12,036 bases of DNA from Geoglobus sp. (GCA_027019885.1 JALUWC010000190.1:1-12036); one strand, 5' to 3'. Counted from the stretch's first letter, positions 1-7,880 are shown. The notes: generated by a model not told the origin, from the letters alone. Numbers and translations: made by a program.

Positions 1-489
1 TGCAAGATGTTCGCTCACAACGAGAGATGTGTCGAGGACAACGGGAATGTCCTCCTCTCTGTTCAGGATGAATCCTGCATGAATGCTGCCCACCTCACCC
101 TTCTTTTTCCTCATCAAGGCCTGCTCTATAACCTCCTTTTCCGCAAGCTTTACCTTCATTCCGGACTTTGGAGGAATTCTGGGATTGACGAAACCCATTA
201 CCTCATCGTGATAGCCAAGAATTGAGGCGGTTAGCTCATACAGATCAAAATCCCTTCTGACTATCCCTATTGCCCTCAGAATTCTTTCAGGCTCGATGTC
301 GGGGTTTGAGAGGTATACATCGGGAAACTGCCTCACAGGCTTTCTTCCTGTTATTCTGCATAGCACTTTCTTCCCATCAAGCTCGTAGTAGACGAACTCT
401 CCAGCTTTGAGCCTCTCATTGTCTGGGGAGATGAACCTGAACTCGTCCTGCCTGTCTGCTGGCCCCTTGACAAGTCCTATGGCATTCAT
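1..489 (-). CDS. herA: HerA DNA translocase, N-terminal part (cut by window edge)
   Basis: The first 163 residues of a HerA-family hexameric ATPase that pumps DNA and works with the NurA nuclease in DNA end resection. The visible part is the N-terminal HAS-barrel domain. It opens with MNAIGLVKGP, has the strand-turn LKAGEFVYYEL near residue 28, and ends with the HerA-typical stretch GSIHAGFILNREEDIPVV followed by LVVSEHLA. In the family the Walker A loop comes directly after this, so the window stops just before the catalytic motif. The ATG at 489-487 shares bases with the TGA of the upstream gene (ATGA overlap). A good Shine-Dalgarno (SD) sequence, AGAGGTGGAT, lies four bases upstream of the start, inside that gene. 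The position at the end of an mre11-rad50-nurA operon supports the call. No ATPase motif is visible in this fragment, so identity rests on the HAS-barrel sequence and context. Confidence 0.88.
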   Translation of the reverse strand, partial: MNAIGLVKGPADRQDEFRFISPDNERLKAGEFVYYELDGKKVLCRITGRKPVRQFPDVYLSNPDIEPERILRAIGIVRRDFDLYELTASILGYHDEVMGFVNPRIPPKSGMKVKLAEKEVIEQALMRKKKGEVGSIHAGFILNREEDIPVVLDTSLVVSEHLA

Positions 490-971
490 ATATCCACCTC
501 TCTCAGCAGACTGTACTCGATCTCAACCAGTATCATTTCAAATATGTCTCTCTGATCTGGAATGAGGTCCATCAATCTTCTGACAGCATTTCTTGCCAGA
601 TCTCTGTCTCTTTTTATCAGAAATGGGAGATAGGGTATTCTGATCTCATTGTTAGATGTGTGAATTTCAACAATCTCGTCATGATCCATCACCCGTATCT
701 CATCCCCAATCCTCACCATCCTCAGAGGCTCGCTTCCATCATTGCTCATCAGGACATAGAACTTCGTGTAGGTTTTCGGCTCATTGAGGTCTGGCATGAA
801 TTTTCTTATCTTTTCAACATCAGCTTTTCCGAGATACTTGGATATCTCGTCCTCCTGCTGGTAAACCTGAGAGCTTATTGAGATGACATCCCCAACCCTG
901 ACAAAGGTTCCTATCTCCATCTCACCCTCCGCCTCAAACTCTCTCACAGAATTAACCCTGACCACCCTCAT
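486..971 (-). CDS. Unrecognised 161-aa protein between nurA and herA
   Basis: I do not recognise this family. It is almost certainly a real gene: its ATG overlaps the nurA stop (ATGA), its TGA overlaps the herA start (ATGA), and AAGGTGAT sits just upstream of its ATG. It has no signal peptide, membrane segment or cysteine. The N-terminal two thirds look rich in beta strands and contain two similar turns, VRVGDVISI (residues 24-32) and VRIGDEIRV (86-94), of the kind seen in small barrel folds. Residues about 40-60 and 121-157 look helical and highly charged. A small barrel (OB, SH3 or HAS-like) is possible, since HerA itself begins with a HAS barrel, but I see no convincing alignment to HerA. 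Its position predicts a role with NurA/HerA, such as an adaptor or regulator; this is inference from context only. It does not look like a detached NurA C-terminus, because NurA upstream already carries its C-terminal motif. Confidence 0.85.
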   Translation of the reverse strand: MRVVRVNSVREFEAEGEMEIGTFVRVGDVISISSQVYQQEDEISKYLGKADVEKIRKFMPDLNEPKTYTKFYVLMSNDGSEPLRMVRIGDEIRVMDHDEIVEIHTSNNEIRIPYLPFLIKRDRDLARNAVRRLMDLIPDQRDIFEMILVEIEYSLLREVDI

Positions 972-1825
972 TCGATCACCTTGCTGACAAATTTAAATGA
1001 TATTCCCATGCTTTTTACAGCCCTGAGAAATGCGTTCTTCTCCCTCTCGCTTATTCTGGCATTGGCATGGGCTCTTTCGAGTATGTACGGATAGGCATTT
1101 GTTGATCCAAGCTTTGATTCAGCGTAAACAACCTCAATTATCTCATCCAGCATGCTTTCACACCACTCAGGAATTTCTATTCTTGCAGGCAAAAGCGGGC
1201 TTAATTTGAAGTACACTGCCTTCAATGGAGTGTTTGTGCCTATGGGGTGAGTGTATTCATAAATCTCAAGGTAATCTGAGAGAAGCATTGAGTCATATAT
1301 GCTGAACCTCAGATCCCTTGTAAAGCTCCTGTCAACATACCCTATGACTGGAGTTTCAAGTCTTTCAGACTCGTTTATAAGGCTTTCAATCTCTCTCTGA
1401 TAGGCTTTTCTCAGAGCCTCACTCAATTCGGTTGTGTAGAGTGCCCTCAGACTCCCATCAAAAAAGGCAAAGTCAGCTTTAGCCATGCTGTCCTTCATCA
1501 CCTCAACCTCAAGCCTGAACCTCTCAAATTCAAGGTTTGTGTCGGAGACTATCTTGCTTTTATGGAAGACCTCAAACTCTCCCCTGCCGTGATGCACAAC
1601 TATTCCTGCAGACTGCACTCCACCAAACGGTATTCCAAAATCTCTCATAGGTGGAAGCTGACTGCCATCAACCCCCAGAACCGCCAGATCATCGAGAATC
1701 TGATATTCGTTCAGCCTTCTGATTTTTCTCTTTTCAATCTTGACCTCAAATTCCTGAGACTGAATTTCCCTTATTCTTTCCACAAACCTGTCTATGTTCT
1801 CAAAAAGCCGTCCATCAAGGCTCAT
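968..1825 (-). CDS. nurA: NurA 5'-3' nuclease
   Basis: NurA is a metal-dependent nuclease with an RNase H-like fold. As a dimer docked on the HerA hexamer it degrades DNA strands during break processing. Three family motifs are visible: GVDGSQ at 51-56 (catalytic Asp53), FFDGSL at 121-126 (Asp123), and the C-terminal YPYILERAHANA at 245-256 with His253. GYVDRS at 162-167 fits the middle motif. At 285 residues it is at the short end for the family; some archaeal members exceed 400, so the variable middle and end regions are reduced here. The ATG at 1825 overlaps the rad50 stop (ATGA) and the TGA overlaps the next start in the same way, so translation is probably coupled on both sides. The stretch just before the start (GGGGTAAGTGTGGT) is only a weak SD, which fits reinitiation after rad50. 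Confidence 0.9.
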   Translation of the reverse strand: MSLDGRLFENIDRFVERIREIQSQEFEVKIEKRKIRRLNEYQILDDLAVLGVDGSQLPPMRDFGIPFGGVQSAGIVVHHGRGEFEVFHKSKIVSDTNLEFERFRLEVEVMKDSMAKADFAFFDGSLRALYTTELSEALRKAYQREIESLINESERLETPVIGYVDRSFTRDLRFSIYDSMLLSDYLEIYEYTHPIGTNTPLKAVYFKLSPLLPARIEIPEWCESMLDEIIEVVYAESKLGSTNAYPYILERAHANARISEREKNAFLRAVKSMGISFKFVSKVIE

Positions 1826-4479
1826 ACCACACTTACCCCGTTCTCCTTTCTAACTCTGATTGCATTCTCGACCATCTCCTCAAAAGTGTCATCGTGGCTT
1901 ATGACAAAAATCTGCCTGAAGTCCTTTATTTTTGATATCTGCTGGGCAAAGTTTCTCCTTCTCTCAGCATCCATGTTCTGGGTTGGCTCATCAAAGAATA
2001 TTATTGGCAGGGATGACAGAAACTTCAGCAGAGCAAGCCTGACAGCCAAAGCAGAGACCATCTGCTCCCCACCGCTCATCTGCCTGAAGTCAATCTCTCT
2101 TCCCATGTACTTTGCCCTTATCCCAAAATCCTCAGAAAGCTCTAACTGCCAGGAGTAGTCATCCATTATTTCGCAGAAAATCCTGTTTGCCTCAGCTGAA
2201 ATTATCTCCGCATAAACTCTCGTCAGCTCAGGAACTGCTTTTCTGAAGAGATCTCTGAGATCTTTGAGAAATTCAAGCTTTTTCTCAAGATTTTTAATCT
2301 CGTCTCTCATACTGCTCAGCTTCTCTTTTTCACTCTCCATCTCAGAGATCTCTGTTTCCAGCCTGGATATTTCCCTCATTAATGCACCAATCTCACCAGA
2401 AATGCTGCTTACCATTGAAAAGAGCTCTTCTCTAAGCCTTTCAACCTCCTCATGCTCCTTTTCACTGTATTTCACCGAAAGCTCATTAAGAGCTGTTTCA
2501 ATCTGCCTCATTTTTCCAGCTGTTTCCTGAATCTCGCCCTCAAGCTCTCTGATTTTGCCTTCAACCTCCCCTTTTTTACCTGTCTTTTCAGAGAGTCTCA
2601 CATACTTTTCATAGTCCGACCTTAAGCGATGCATCTCCCTTTCAATCTGAGCTTTCCCTGTTTTCAGTTTTTCGTATTCCTGAACAAATTCTTCAGAACC
2701 ATCAAGCTCCTTTCTGATTTCCTCCAGTCTCGAAGTGATTTCTTTGTAATCCCTTGTGTATCTCCTGAGATCATCCGTTTTTCCTGCAACAACGGCAAAT
2801 CTTTCCTCGCTTCCTTCAACAGATTCAAGTTCATTTTCAAGCTTCAGTTTTTCCTCTTCAAGATTTTCAATCCTCCCAAGCCTCTTCCTCAGCTCATCAA
2901 GCTTTCTCCTTCTCTCACCAATTTCTTTCTCAAGCAATGGAAGCCTTTCTGCCTCCATGGCAAGTGACGAAATCTTTTTCTCTATATCCTGCCTGGCTAT
3001 ATCCATCTTTTCCAGCATTTCGAGCTTACTTCTCAGATTCTCGAGCTTTTCAGACATTTCTGCTATTTCAGAGTCATATTTCTCCTTTCTGTCGGCTATT
3101 CTGTCACATGGCTCGCCGAGAATGGGGCATGTTGTCTCCTCAACTGACCTTCTCATGGATTTCAAATCCTTGATTTTCTGCTCAATTCTCGATATTATCT
3201 CTATTGCCCTCTTTCTCTTTTCATCCACACCCTCAAGCCTTTCAAGCTTTTTTCTGAGCTTCTCAAGCTCCTGCCTTGCAGAGTTTGCAGAGTGAACTTC
3301 ACTTTCAAATGCTTCTATCTCTCTTTCAAGTCTTTTGATAAATTCTTCAAGAGTTTTTTTCTCTCCCAGGGCTTCATTAATTGTGTTTATCCTCTCTTTC
3401 ACCTTTTTCTCTTTCTCAGCCTTTATCCTTAGCTCTTCGTAGCCGGCAACCTCTTTTTTCAGCTCCGAAATTTCCTTTTTCAGAAAAAGAAGCTTTTCCT
3501 TCAGTAAATCATGATCTCTCTTTTTCTCATTAATTGCATTAACAATTCTCTCAAGCTCTTCAAGCCTTTCTCCAAGCACCTCTATCTCCTTTTGAAGTTT
3601 CAGGTATCTGCTGTATCCCTCCTTTAGACTGAACATCATCTTTTCAGCTTTTTCAATTTCCAATCTCTCGTTTAAAAGTTCTCTGAGCCTCCTATCAAGC
3701 ATGCCCCTTTTGCTTTCAAGCAACTCCCTCTCTTTTTTAAGATCTGAAACTCTTTCCTTGATTCTGCTCAGGAGCTCACATCTCTTTTTAACTTCATCAA
3801 GTCTTGCCTCAACTTCTTTCTTCCTTTTTTTGAGATCACTCACTCTCTTCCTCTTTTCTGATAGCTCCTTTGCCATTCTTTCAAATCCCTTTATCCTTTC
3901 CTCTACTTTGGATATCTCAATTCGAATCTCATTTATTCTATCCTCAAGCAAATTCTGGTACTCTCTGCTTCTCTCAAATGCCCTGTCATACCTTTCTATC
4001 CCAAGAAGAGGTGAGAATACAGATTTTCTTGAGCTTGGAGGTAAGAGAAAGTGGGCCGTGATGTTTCCCTGATCTACGCCAACAGCATTCTCGAATATGA
4101 CTTCAGGATTTATCTCAAGCCCAAAGTGCTCTGTTATCCATGACTCCACATCTCTAACTCCTTCAGCAATTCTGCCAAGTTCCTCGTCCTCAACAAAGTA
4201 TTCGGAGGTTTTACCGCCTTGTATTTTTCTGACAACCCTGTAAACTCTGCCATCAGCAGGACTTTCAATTCTGATCCTTATCTCAGCCCTGCTCTCCCCT
4301 CTCCTGACGAAATCAGATATGTTGTAGGGTAGATGATTGAAAAGGCAGAAGCCTATTGCCTCAAGAATCGTTGTTTTTCCTGCTCCATTCTCGCCTATGA
4401 TTCCATTGAGTCCCCTTGTAAACTCAATTCTTTGTGCCCTGTAGCTCTTTATGTTTTCCAGATACACCTCAAGAATCAT
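1822..4479 (-). CDS. rad50: Rad50 double-strand-break repair ATPase
   Basis: This 885-residue ABC/SMC-type ATPase pairs with Mre11 to tether, open and trim DNA ends. The two halves of the ATPase head flank a long coiled coil. The N-terminal lobe carries Walker A (GENGAGKTT, 29-37) and the Q-loop Gln137. Residues about 165-445 and 465-745 are heptad-like and rich in Lys, Glu, Leu and Arg. The C-terminal lobe has the signature MSGGEQ (801-806), Walker B IIFFDEP (826-832), the D-loop NMD (835-837) and the H-loop His862. The turn at the coiled-coil apex is unusual: CPILGEPC at 451-458 places the two cysteines in a CX6C rather than the CXXC of standard zinc hooks. The frame is intact on both sides, so this is not a frameshift. 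The start overlaps the 3' end of mre11 by 11 nt and is preceded by a very strong SD. Length is normal for archaeal Rad50. Confidence 0.97.
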   Translation of the reverse strand: MILEVYLENIKSYRAQRIEFTRGLNGIIGENGAGKTTILEAIGFCLFNHLPYNISDFVRRGESRAEIRIRIESPADGRVYRVVRKIQGGKTSEYFVEDEELGRIAEGVRDVESWITEHFGLEINPEVIFENAVGVDQGNITAHFLLPPSSRKSVFSPLLGIERYDRAFERSREYQNLLEDRINEIRIEISKVEERIKGFERMAKELSEKRKRVSDLKKRKKEVEARLDEVKKRCELLSRIKERVSDLKKERELLESKRGMLDRRLRELLNERLEIEKAEKMMFSLKEGYSRYLKLQKEIEVLGERLEELERIVNAINEKKRDHDLLKEKLLFLKKEISELKKEVAGYEELRIKAEKEKKVKERINTINEALGEKKTLEEFIKRLEREIEAFESEVHSANSARQELEKLRKKLERLEGVDEKRKRAIEIISRIEQKIKDLKSMRRSVEETTCPILGEPCDRIADRKEKYDSEIAEMSEKLENLRSKLEMLEKMDIARQDIEKKISSLAMEAERLPLLEKEIGERRRKLDELRKRLGRIENLEEEKLKLENELESVEGSEERFAVVAGKTDDLRRYTRDYKEITSRLEEIRKELDGSEEFVQEYEKLKTGKAQIEREMHRLRSDYEKYVRLSEKTGKKGEVEGKIRELEGEIQETAGKMRQIETALNELSVKYSEKEHEEVERLREELFSMVSSISGEIGALMREISRLETEISEMESEKEKLSSMRDEIKNLEKKLEFLKDLRDLFRKAVPELTRVYAEIISAEANRIFCEIMDDYSWQLELSEDFGIRAKYMGREIDFRQMSGGEQMVSALAVRLALLKFLSSLPIIFFDEPTQNMDAERRRNFAQQISKIKDFRQIFVISHDDTFEEMVENAIRVRKENGVSVV

Positions 4480-5728
4480 TTACCTCCCACCACCTCCACT
4501 CCTCCTCACCCTCCCGATTTTCATCTCTTCCGGCATGCCCTTCATCCCTGAACTCATTTTTTATCTCAGTTACAGCTTCTTTCATCTTCTCCGAGATTAT
4601 ATCTGAAATGAGTTCATCAGCATCCTCCATCTTTCCCAAGGAAAATAGCTCCCTTAATCTCAGAATCTCCTCACTTATATCCTCGTATCCCATCCCCCTC
4701 AGGATTGAAGAGATGACATTCCTTTCAACCTTGATCCTGTCTGAAAGATCCACATTCACAGCCTGAAGAACCCCTGAGCTGTAATTCACCTCAATTCTCA
4801 GCACCAGGGGATCAAATATCTCCCTTGCAAGCTTTTCAACCTTCTCCCTGTCGATGTTCTTTTCAGTGCTGATTCTCACATGAACGACCTCTCCTGCATT
4901 TCCTCTCTGTTTCAGAAATTCATCCCTGAGCTTCGAATAATCTGAAAAGTTCGCATCAACAATTCTGAAAGCTCTGGGGGTGTAAAATGAGCTTTCATGG
5001 GAATATTTTATCTCCTCATCAAGCTCAACAATAAAAATCCCCTTTTTGAATGAGTACTCTCTCAGATCGCAGCTCTCAAGGCTTCCCGGATTGAATATGA
5101 AATCGTCCTCAACGTACATTTTATGAATGTGCCCGAGAGCAACATAATCAATCCGATCCCTGAAACGGTAAAGATGGGATGAGCTTATGCAGCCGTACAT
5201 GTCAATGTATCCTTCTATTCCAAAATGAGACATGAAAACTGTTTTGTTCTCGTTTTCAATCTCTCCAAGGAAGTCCTGAATTATTCGCTCCGTAAGCATT
5301 CCGTAGTATTTCAGCCCGTAAATTCTTGCATTGCCAGTGTCATAGTAAGAGCCCGCCTTCCCATCCCACTCCTCCACAACAGGCTTTCCATCCTCAAAGT
5401 GGGGTTTCAGATTTATCAGATAACCCTGACTGCTGAGATAGTCTATCCAGGTGTATCTCTCTCTGAAATAGGTTGAGTCGTGGTTACCCTCAACCGCAAT
5501 CACAGGGATATCACACCTCTCCAGAACGAGGACAGCCTGGGCAAGGGTTACTGGATCCATTTCGCTTTTTTTGTGAAACAGATCCCCCGCAACAAGTATG
5601 AAGTCAACATCTTTGGAGACTGAAAATTCAACAGCCTTCTTGAAAGCTTGGGCAAAATCTACTGCCCTCTCTTCACTTCCATACTGTCTGTAACCCAGAT
5701 GGACATCTGCAAGATGAGCAAATCTCAC
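4469..5728 (-). CDS. mre11: Mre11 double-strand-break repair nuclease
   Basis: Manganese-dependent 3'-5' exonuclease and endonuclease that forms the core of the Mre11-Rad50 complex. The 419-residue protein shows all five phosphoesterase motifs: ADVHLG (Asp8, His10), AGDLFH (Asp49), GNHD (81-84), MSHFG (His168) and GHIH (199-202). A capping domain occupies about 235-325, and the acidic, helical C-terminal region (about 335-419) contains the expected Rad50-binding segment. The final residues EEEWRWWEVNDS are Trp-rich because the DNA there is also the rad50 ribosome-binding site. The start is GTG at 5728, giving MRFAHLADVHLG, where the Asp/His positions match the family. No SD precedes it, but a TATA-like element lies about 24 bases upstream, so the transcript is probably leaderless. 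It is the first gene of the repair operon, 73 bp after rpsB. Confidence 0.96.
   Translation of the reverse strand: MRFAHLADVHLGYRQYGSEERAVDFAQAFKKAVEFSVSKDVDFILVAGDLFHKKSEMDPVTLAQAVLVLERCDIPVIAVEGNHDSTYFRERYTWIDYLSSQGYLINLKPHFEDGKPVVEEWDGKAGSYYDTGNARIYGLKYYGMLTERIIQDFLGEIENENKTVFMSHFGIEGYIDMYGCISSSHLYRFRDRIDYVALGHIHKMYVEDDFIFNPGSLESCDLREYSFKKGIFIVELDEEIKYSHESSFYTPRAFRIVDANFSDYSKLRDEFLKQRGNAGEVVHVRISTEKNIDREKVEKLAREIFDPLVLRIEVNYSSGVLQAVNVDLSDRIKVERNVISSILRGMGYEDISEEILRLRELFSLGKMEDADELISDIISEKMKEAVTEIKNEFRDEGHAGRDENREGEEEWRWWEVNDS
4480..4497 (-). promoter_or_regulatory. Double Shine-Dalgarno for rad50 inside mre11
   Basis: On the minus strand this reads GGAGGTGGTGGGAGGTAA just before the rad50 ATG, giving two GGAGGT cores in tandem, 12 and 2 bases from the ATG. 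It lies within the last codons of mre11, where it encodes Trp-Arg-Trp-Trp-Glu-Val. This favours the 4479 start for rad50 and suggests strong de novo initiation or reinitiation, in contrast to the weaker site before nurA. Confidence 0.8.
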
Positions 5729-5747
5729 GCTGTTGAATAGGACTGCG

Positions 5748-5764
5748 ATATATTTACACTTTCC
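5748..5764 (-). promoter_or_regulatory. Promoter of the mre11 operon (TATA box, probably leaderless)
   Basis: The minus strand reads GGGAAAGTG then TAAATATAT (5756-5748), a purine-rich BRE-like stretch followed by a TATA box. The box centre is about 24 bases before the mre11 GTG. Archaeal transcription normally starts about 25 bases after the box centre, which puts the start site at or next to the start codon. The absence of an SD fits a leaderless message. Confidence 0.6.
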
Positions 5765-5794
5765 CCTGCCAAGAAAGTAAACTGCTTAAAGGAT

Positions 5795-5799
5795 AAAAA
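5795..5799 (-). terminator. Candidate T-tract terminator after rpsB
   Basis: On the minus strand, T5 (ATTTTTATCC) begins two bases after the rpsB TAA, with further T-rich sequence around the stop. Archaeal RNA polymerase terminates at short T-tracts without a hairpin. It lies between the end of the ribosomal operon and the mre11 promoter. Some readthrough into mre11 is possible. Confidence 0.4.
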
Positions 5800-5801
5800 T
5801 T

Positions 5802-6428
5802 TTAAAGCTCAGCCTCAAAATCCTCAACGCTGTATGTGAACTCGGTAAAGCCTCTATTTTTCAGAACTTCCCTTGTGAGAACCCAGTAAACAAGGGCAAG
5901 AGCTTTCCTCCCTTTATTGTTTGTAGGTATCACAAAGTCCACATTCGCAATGCTGTTGTTGGAATCGCAAAGGGCAACAACCGGAATGCCTATATCGGTT
6001 GCCTCATCAACAGCCTGGGAATCTATTGCAGGGTCTGTGACTATCACGATGTCGGGTTCCCTGTACTCCTGAATTGCCGGGTTTGTCAGAGTGCCGGGAA
6101 CAAACCTGTCTATCACATAATCAGCCCCCGTTACCTTCGCAAACATCATAACAGGCTTGTGACCGTACTGTCTTGCTGCAACCACAAGTATCTTTGAGGG
6201 ATTGTATCTTGCGAGCATCTTCCCCGCAAGTCTGAGCCTTTCATCCAGTATCCTGATATCAAGAACGTAAAGACCGTCTGGCCTCACCTTGTATATGAAC
6301 TTCTTCATGTCCCCTGTTTTTATCTGAGTCCCGATGTGAACACCCGCAGCCAGATACTCGTCAGGTGGGATGAGATACTCGTATCCCTCCTCAGCCTCTC
6401 TTATCATTCCCTCTCTCTCTTTCACCAT
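5802..6428 (-). CDS. rpsB: 30S ribosomal protein S2 (uS2)
   Basis: Archaeal uS2, a small-subunit protein that binds between head and body of the 30S subunit. Family stretches seen: [40 protein letters not shown], the PGTLTNP loop, [13 protein letters not shown] and [12 protein letters not shown] chose the ATG at 6428 (208 residues) over an in-frame GTG at 6437 (211 residues). AAGGTGG lies at the right distance before the ATG, whereas the GTG falls inside that SD and has only a weak site of its own. With this start the gene begins two bases after the eno TAA; with the GTG it would overlap eno by 7 nt. It is the last gene of the rpl18e-to-rpsB operon. No long C-terminal extension is present, as is normal in archaea. 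Confidence 0.95.
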   Translation of the reverse strand: MVKEREGMIREAEEGYEYLIPPDEYLAAGVHIGTQIKTGDMKKFIYKVRPDGLYVLDIRILDERLRLAGKMLARYNPSKILVVAARQYGHKPVMMFAKVTGADYVIDRFVPGTLTNPAIQEYREPDIVIVTDPAIDSQAVDEATDIGIPVVALCDSNNSIANVDFVIPTNNKGRKALALVYWVLTREVLKNRGFTEFTYSVEDFEAEL

Positions 6429-6430
6429 TC

Positions 6431-7633
6431 TTACCACCTTATCTCAGCCATTCTTGACTCAATCATCTCCTCAATCCTGATGAGTTCATTGAGCTTTGCT
6501 ATCCTCTCCCCTCCAACCACGCCTGTTTTTATTAATGTTGCGTCAAAGGCAACAGCCAGATGGGCAAGAGCTGGATCTTCCGTCTCACCACTTCTGTGAG
6601 AGACAACAACGTCCCATCCTGCCTTTTTCGCCATTCTGACAGCATCTGCTGTATCCGAAAGAGTTCCTATCTGATTGGGCTTTATCAGGGCTGTGTTGAT
6701 AGACCCATACTCAATTGCCCTTTCAATCCTTCTAACATTTGTTACAAGCAGATCATCACCGCAAACCATGGCCTTAACCTGAGATGTCAGCTCTGCAAAT
6801 CCCTCGAAATCATTCTCATGGAGGGGGTCTTCAACAAACAAGAGTTCATATCTGTCAGCAAGCTCTGCAATATGCTGTATCTGCTCCTCTCTGGTGAGCT
6901 TTCTGTCCTTGTAAACATAGTGCTCTCCATCAAAGAGCTCTGTTGCTGCAACATCAATTCCCATCCTCACCTTCACACCGTGTTCGTCTTCAACTCTCCC
7001 AATAGCCTCACTCAAGATCCCAAATGCCTGCTCATCCGTTATCTGAGCAGCCCATGCGCCTTCATCTCCCTTGCCACAGAATATTCCCCTCTCCTTGAAT
7101 ATCTTTTTGAGCTCTGCATGAACTCTTGTGTTTGCGTATTGTGATTCAAAGAACGTATCAGCTCCAATCGGGATAATGAGAAACTCCTGAATGTTAGTTG
7201 ATCCTTCCGCGTGCATTCCACCGCCTATAACATTTCCAAGAGGGTAGGGAATTGATTCAGCAAGAATGCCAGAAAGATACTGAAAGAGGGGGATTTGCAG
7301 AGAATCTGCAGCTGTCTTTGCGCATGCTATGCTTGCAGTTATGGCAAAATTGCCGCCAATGCTTGAAAAATTCTCCGTTCCATCCTCCTCCCTCAATGTT
7401 TTGTCTATCTCTCTCTGATCATATATGTTAAGCCCTATCAGAGCTCTTGAAACCCTTTCCTCAATCTCGTCAATCTTGAACGGATCAACAACAATAGCTT
7501 CCTCACTTCCTGTTGAGGCTCCGGCAGGAGCCATAGCTTTTCCCGAAAATCCTTCTGCAAAAACCTCACACTCAACGGTTGGATTTCCTCTGCTGTCAAA
7601 AACGATCCTGTAAACAACATCCTCGATAATCAT
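6431..7633 (-). CDS. eno: Enolase (phosphopyruvate hydratase)
   Basis: Interconverts 2-phosphoglycerate and phosphoenolpyruvate in glycolysis and gluconeogenesis; cytoplasmic and magnesium-dependent. At 400 residues it is shorter than bacterial enolases (about 430). Catalytic features are all visible: DSRGNPTVE (13-21), the mobile loop PAGASTG (36-42), GGGMHAEG with His141, GDEGA with Glu191, metal ligands Asp227 (GIDVAA), Glu268 (FVEDP) and Asp293 (GDDLLVTN), Lys318 in LIKPNQIGT, and SHRSGETED (345-353). The usual bacterial C-terminal tail is missing. A GAGGAG SD lies just before the ATG at 7633, 12 bases after the rpoK stop. Co-location of eno with ribosomal and polymerase genes is a long-conserved archaeal arrangement, so the position indicates ancestral co-transcription rather than a special role. 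Confidence 0.97.
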   Translation of the reverse strand: MIIEDVVYRIVFDSRGNPTVECEVFAEGFSGKAMAPAGASTGSEEAIVVDPFKIDEIEERVSRALIGLNIYDQREIDKTLREEDGTENFSSIGGNFAITASIACAKTAADSLQIPLFQYLSGILAESIPYPLGNVIGGGMHAEGSTNIQEFLIIPIGADTFFESQYANTRVHAELKKIFKERGIFCGKGDEGAWAAQITDEQAFGILSEAIGRVEDEHGVKVRMGIDVAATELFDGEHYVYKDRKLTREEQIQHIAELADRYELLFVEDPLHENDFEGFAELTSQVKAMVCGDDLLVTNVRRIERAIEYGSINTALIKPNQIGTLSDTADAVRMAKKAGWDVVVSHRSGETEDPALAHLAVAFDATLIKTGVVGGERIAKLNELIRIEEMIESRMAEIRW

Positions 7634-7645
7634 TTTCTCCTCACC

Positions 7646-7867
7646 TCAGAATAAATCATGTCTCTTGAGCCAGACAAAAGCATCTCTTCGCCTCCTCACA
7701 GTTATCGGAATCGCTCCCCTCTCAAACTCATCCTTTGCGATATCGAGGGAATTTTTTGCTTCTGTTTCTATCAGAACCGGTGCGCCCATCGCAATTTGCA
7801 ATGCTCTTGCACCTATAATCCTGGCTTTTTCAAACCTCGTGTATTCAAACGGAAAGACTTTTTTCAA
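7646..7867 (-). CDS. rpoK: RNA polymerase subunit K (Rpb6/omega homologue)
   Basis: Small assembly subunit of archaeal RNA polymerase, homologous to eukaryotic Rpb6 and bacterial omega, which clamps the largest subunit. The 73-residue protein has the core [20 protein letters not shown] (9-28), GAPVLIE, and the C-terminal [11 protein letters not shown] typical of the family. There is no in-frame ATG before the core, so I take the TTG at 7867: GGGGTGAT lies five bases upstream and only 19 bases separate it from the tRNA 3' end. An ATG at 7874 is out of frame and closes after nine codons. Processing of the tRNA would leave rpoK-eno-rpsB mRNA with a 19-nt leader holding only this SD. Confidence 0.92.
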   Translation of the reverse strand: MKKVFPFEYTRFEKARIIGARALQIAMGAPVLIETEAKNSLDIAKDEFERGAIPITVRRRRDAFVWLKRHDLF

Positions 7868-7872
7868 ACACC

Positions 7873-7880
7873 ATCACCCC
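7873..7880 (-). promoter_or_regulatory. Shine-Dalgarno of rpoK in the tRNA 3' trailer
   Basis: GGGGTGAT on the minus strand, five bases before the TTG start of rpoK and seven to fourteen bases after the tRNA discriminator base. It decides the TTG start and means that cutting off the tRNA 3' trailer leaves the ribosome-binding site intact on the downstream mRNA. Confidence 0.7.

Noticed and set aside
968..1825. NurA split by a frameshift, with the 161-aa gene as its missing C-terminus
   Set aside because: The YPYILERAHANA motif, which lies near the NurA C-terminus, is present in the 285-residue frame, and the next gene has its own SD and a clean ATGA start.
1562..2158. Plus-strand open frame of 198 codons opposite nurA and rad50
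   Set aside because: It lies antisense to two well-supported genes, has no family motif, and has Ser/Phe/Leu-rich composition as expected from the complement of charged coiled-coil codons.
2756..3295. Plus-strand Ser-rich open frame of 179 codons opposite rad50
   Set aside because: Low-complexity Ser/Phe/Leu sequence is the mirror of Glu/Lys/Arg-rich coiled coil; no sign of a gene.
7845..7874. ATG at 7874 as the rpoK start or as a leader peptide
   Set aside because: It is out of frame with rpoK and stops after nine codons; the spacing of the SD suits the TTG at 7867. A leader peptide is possible but unsupported.
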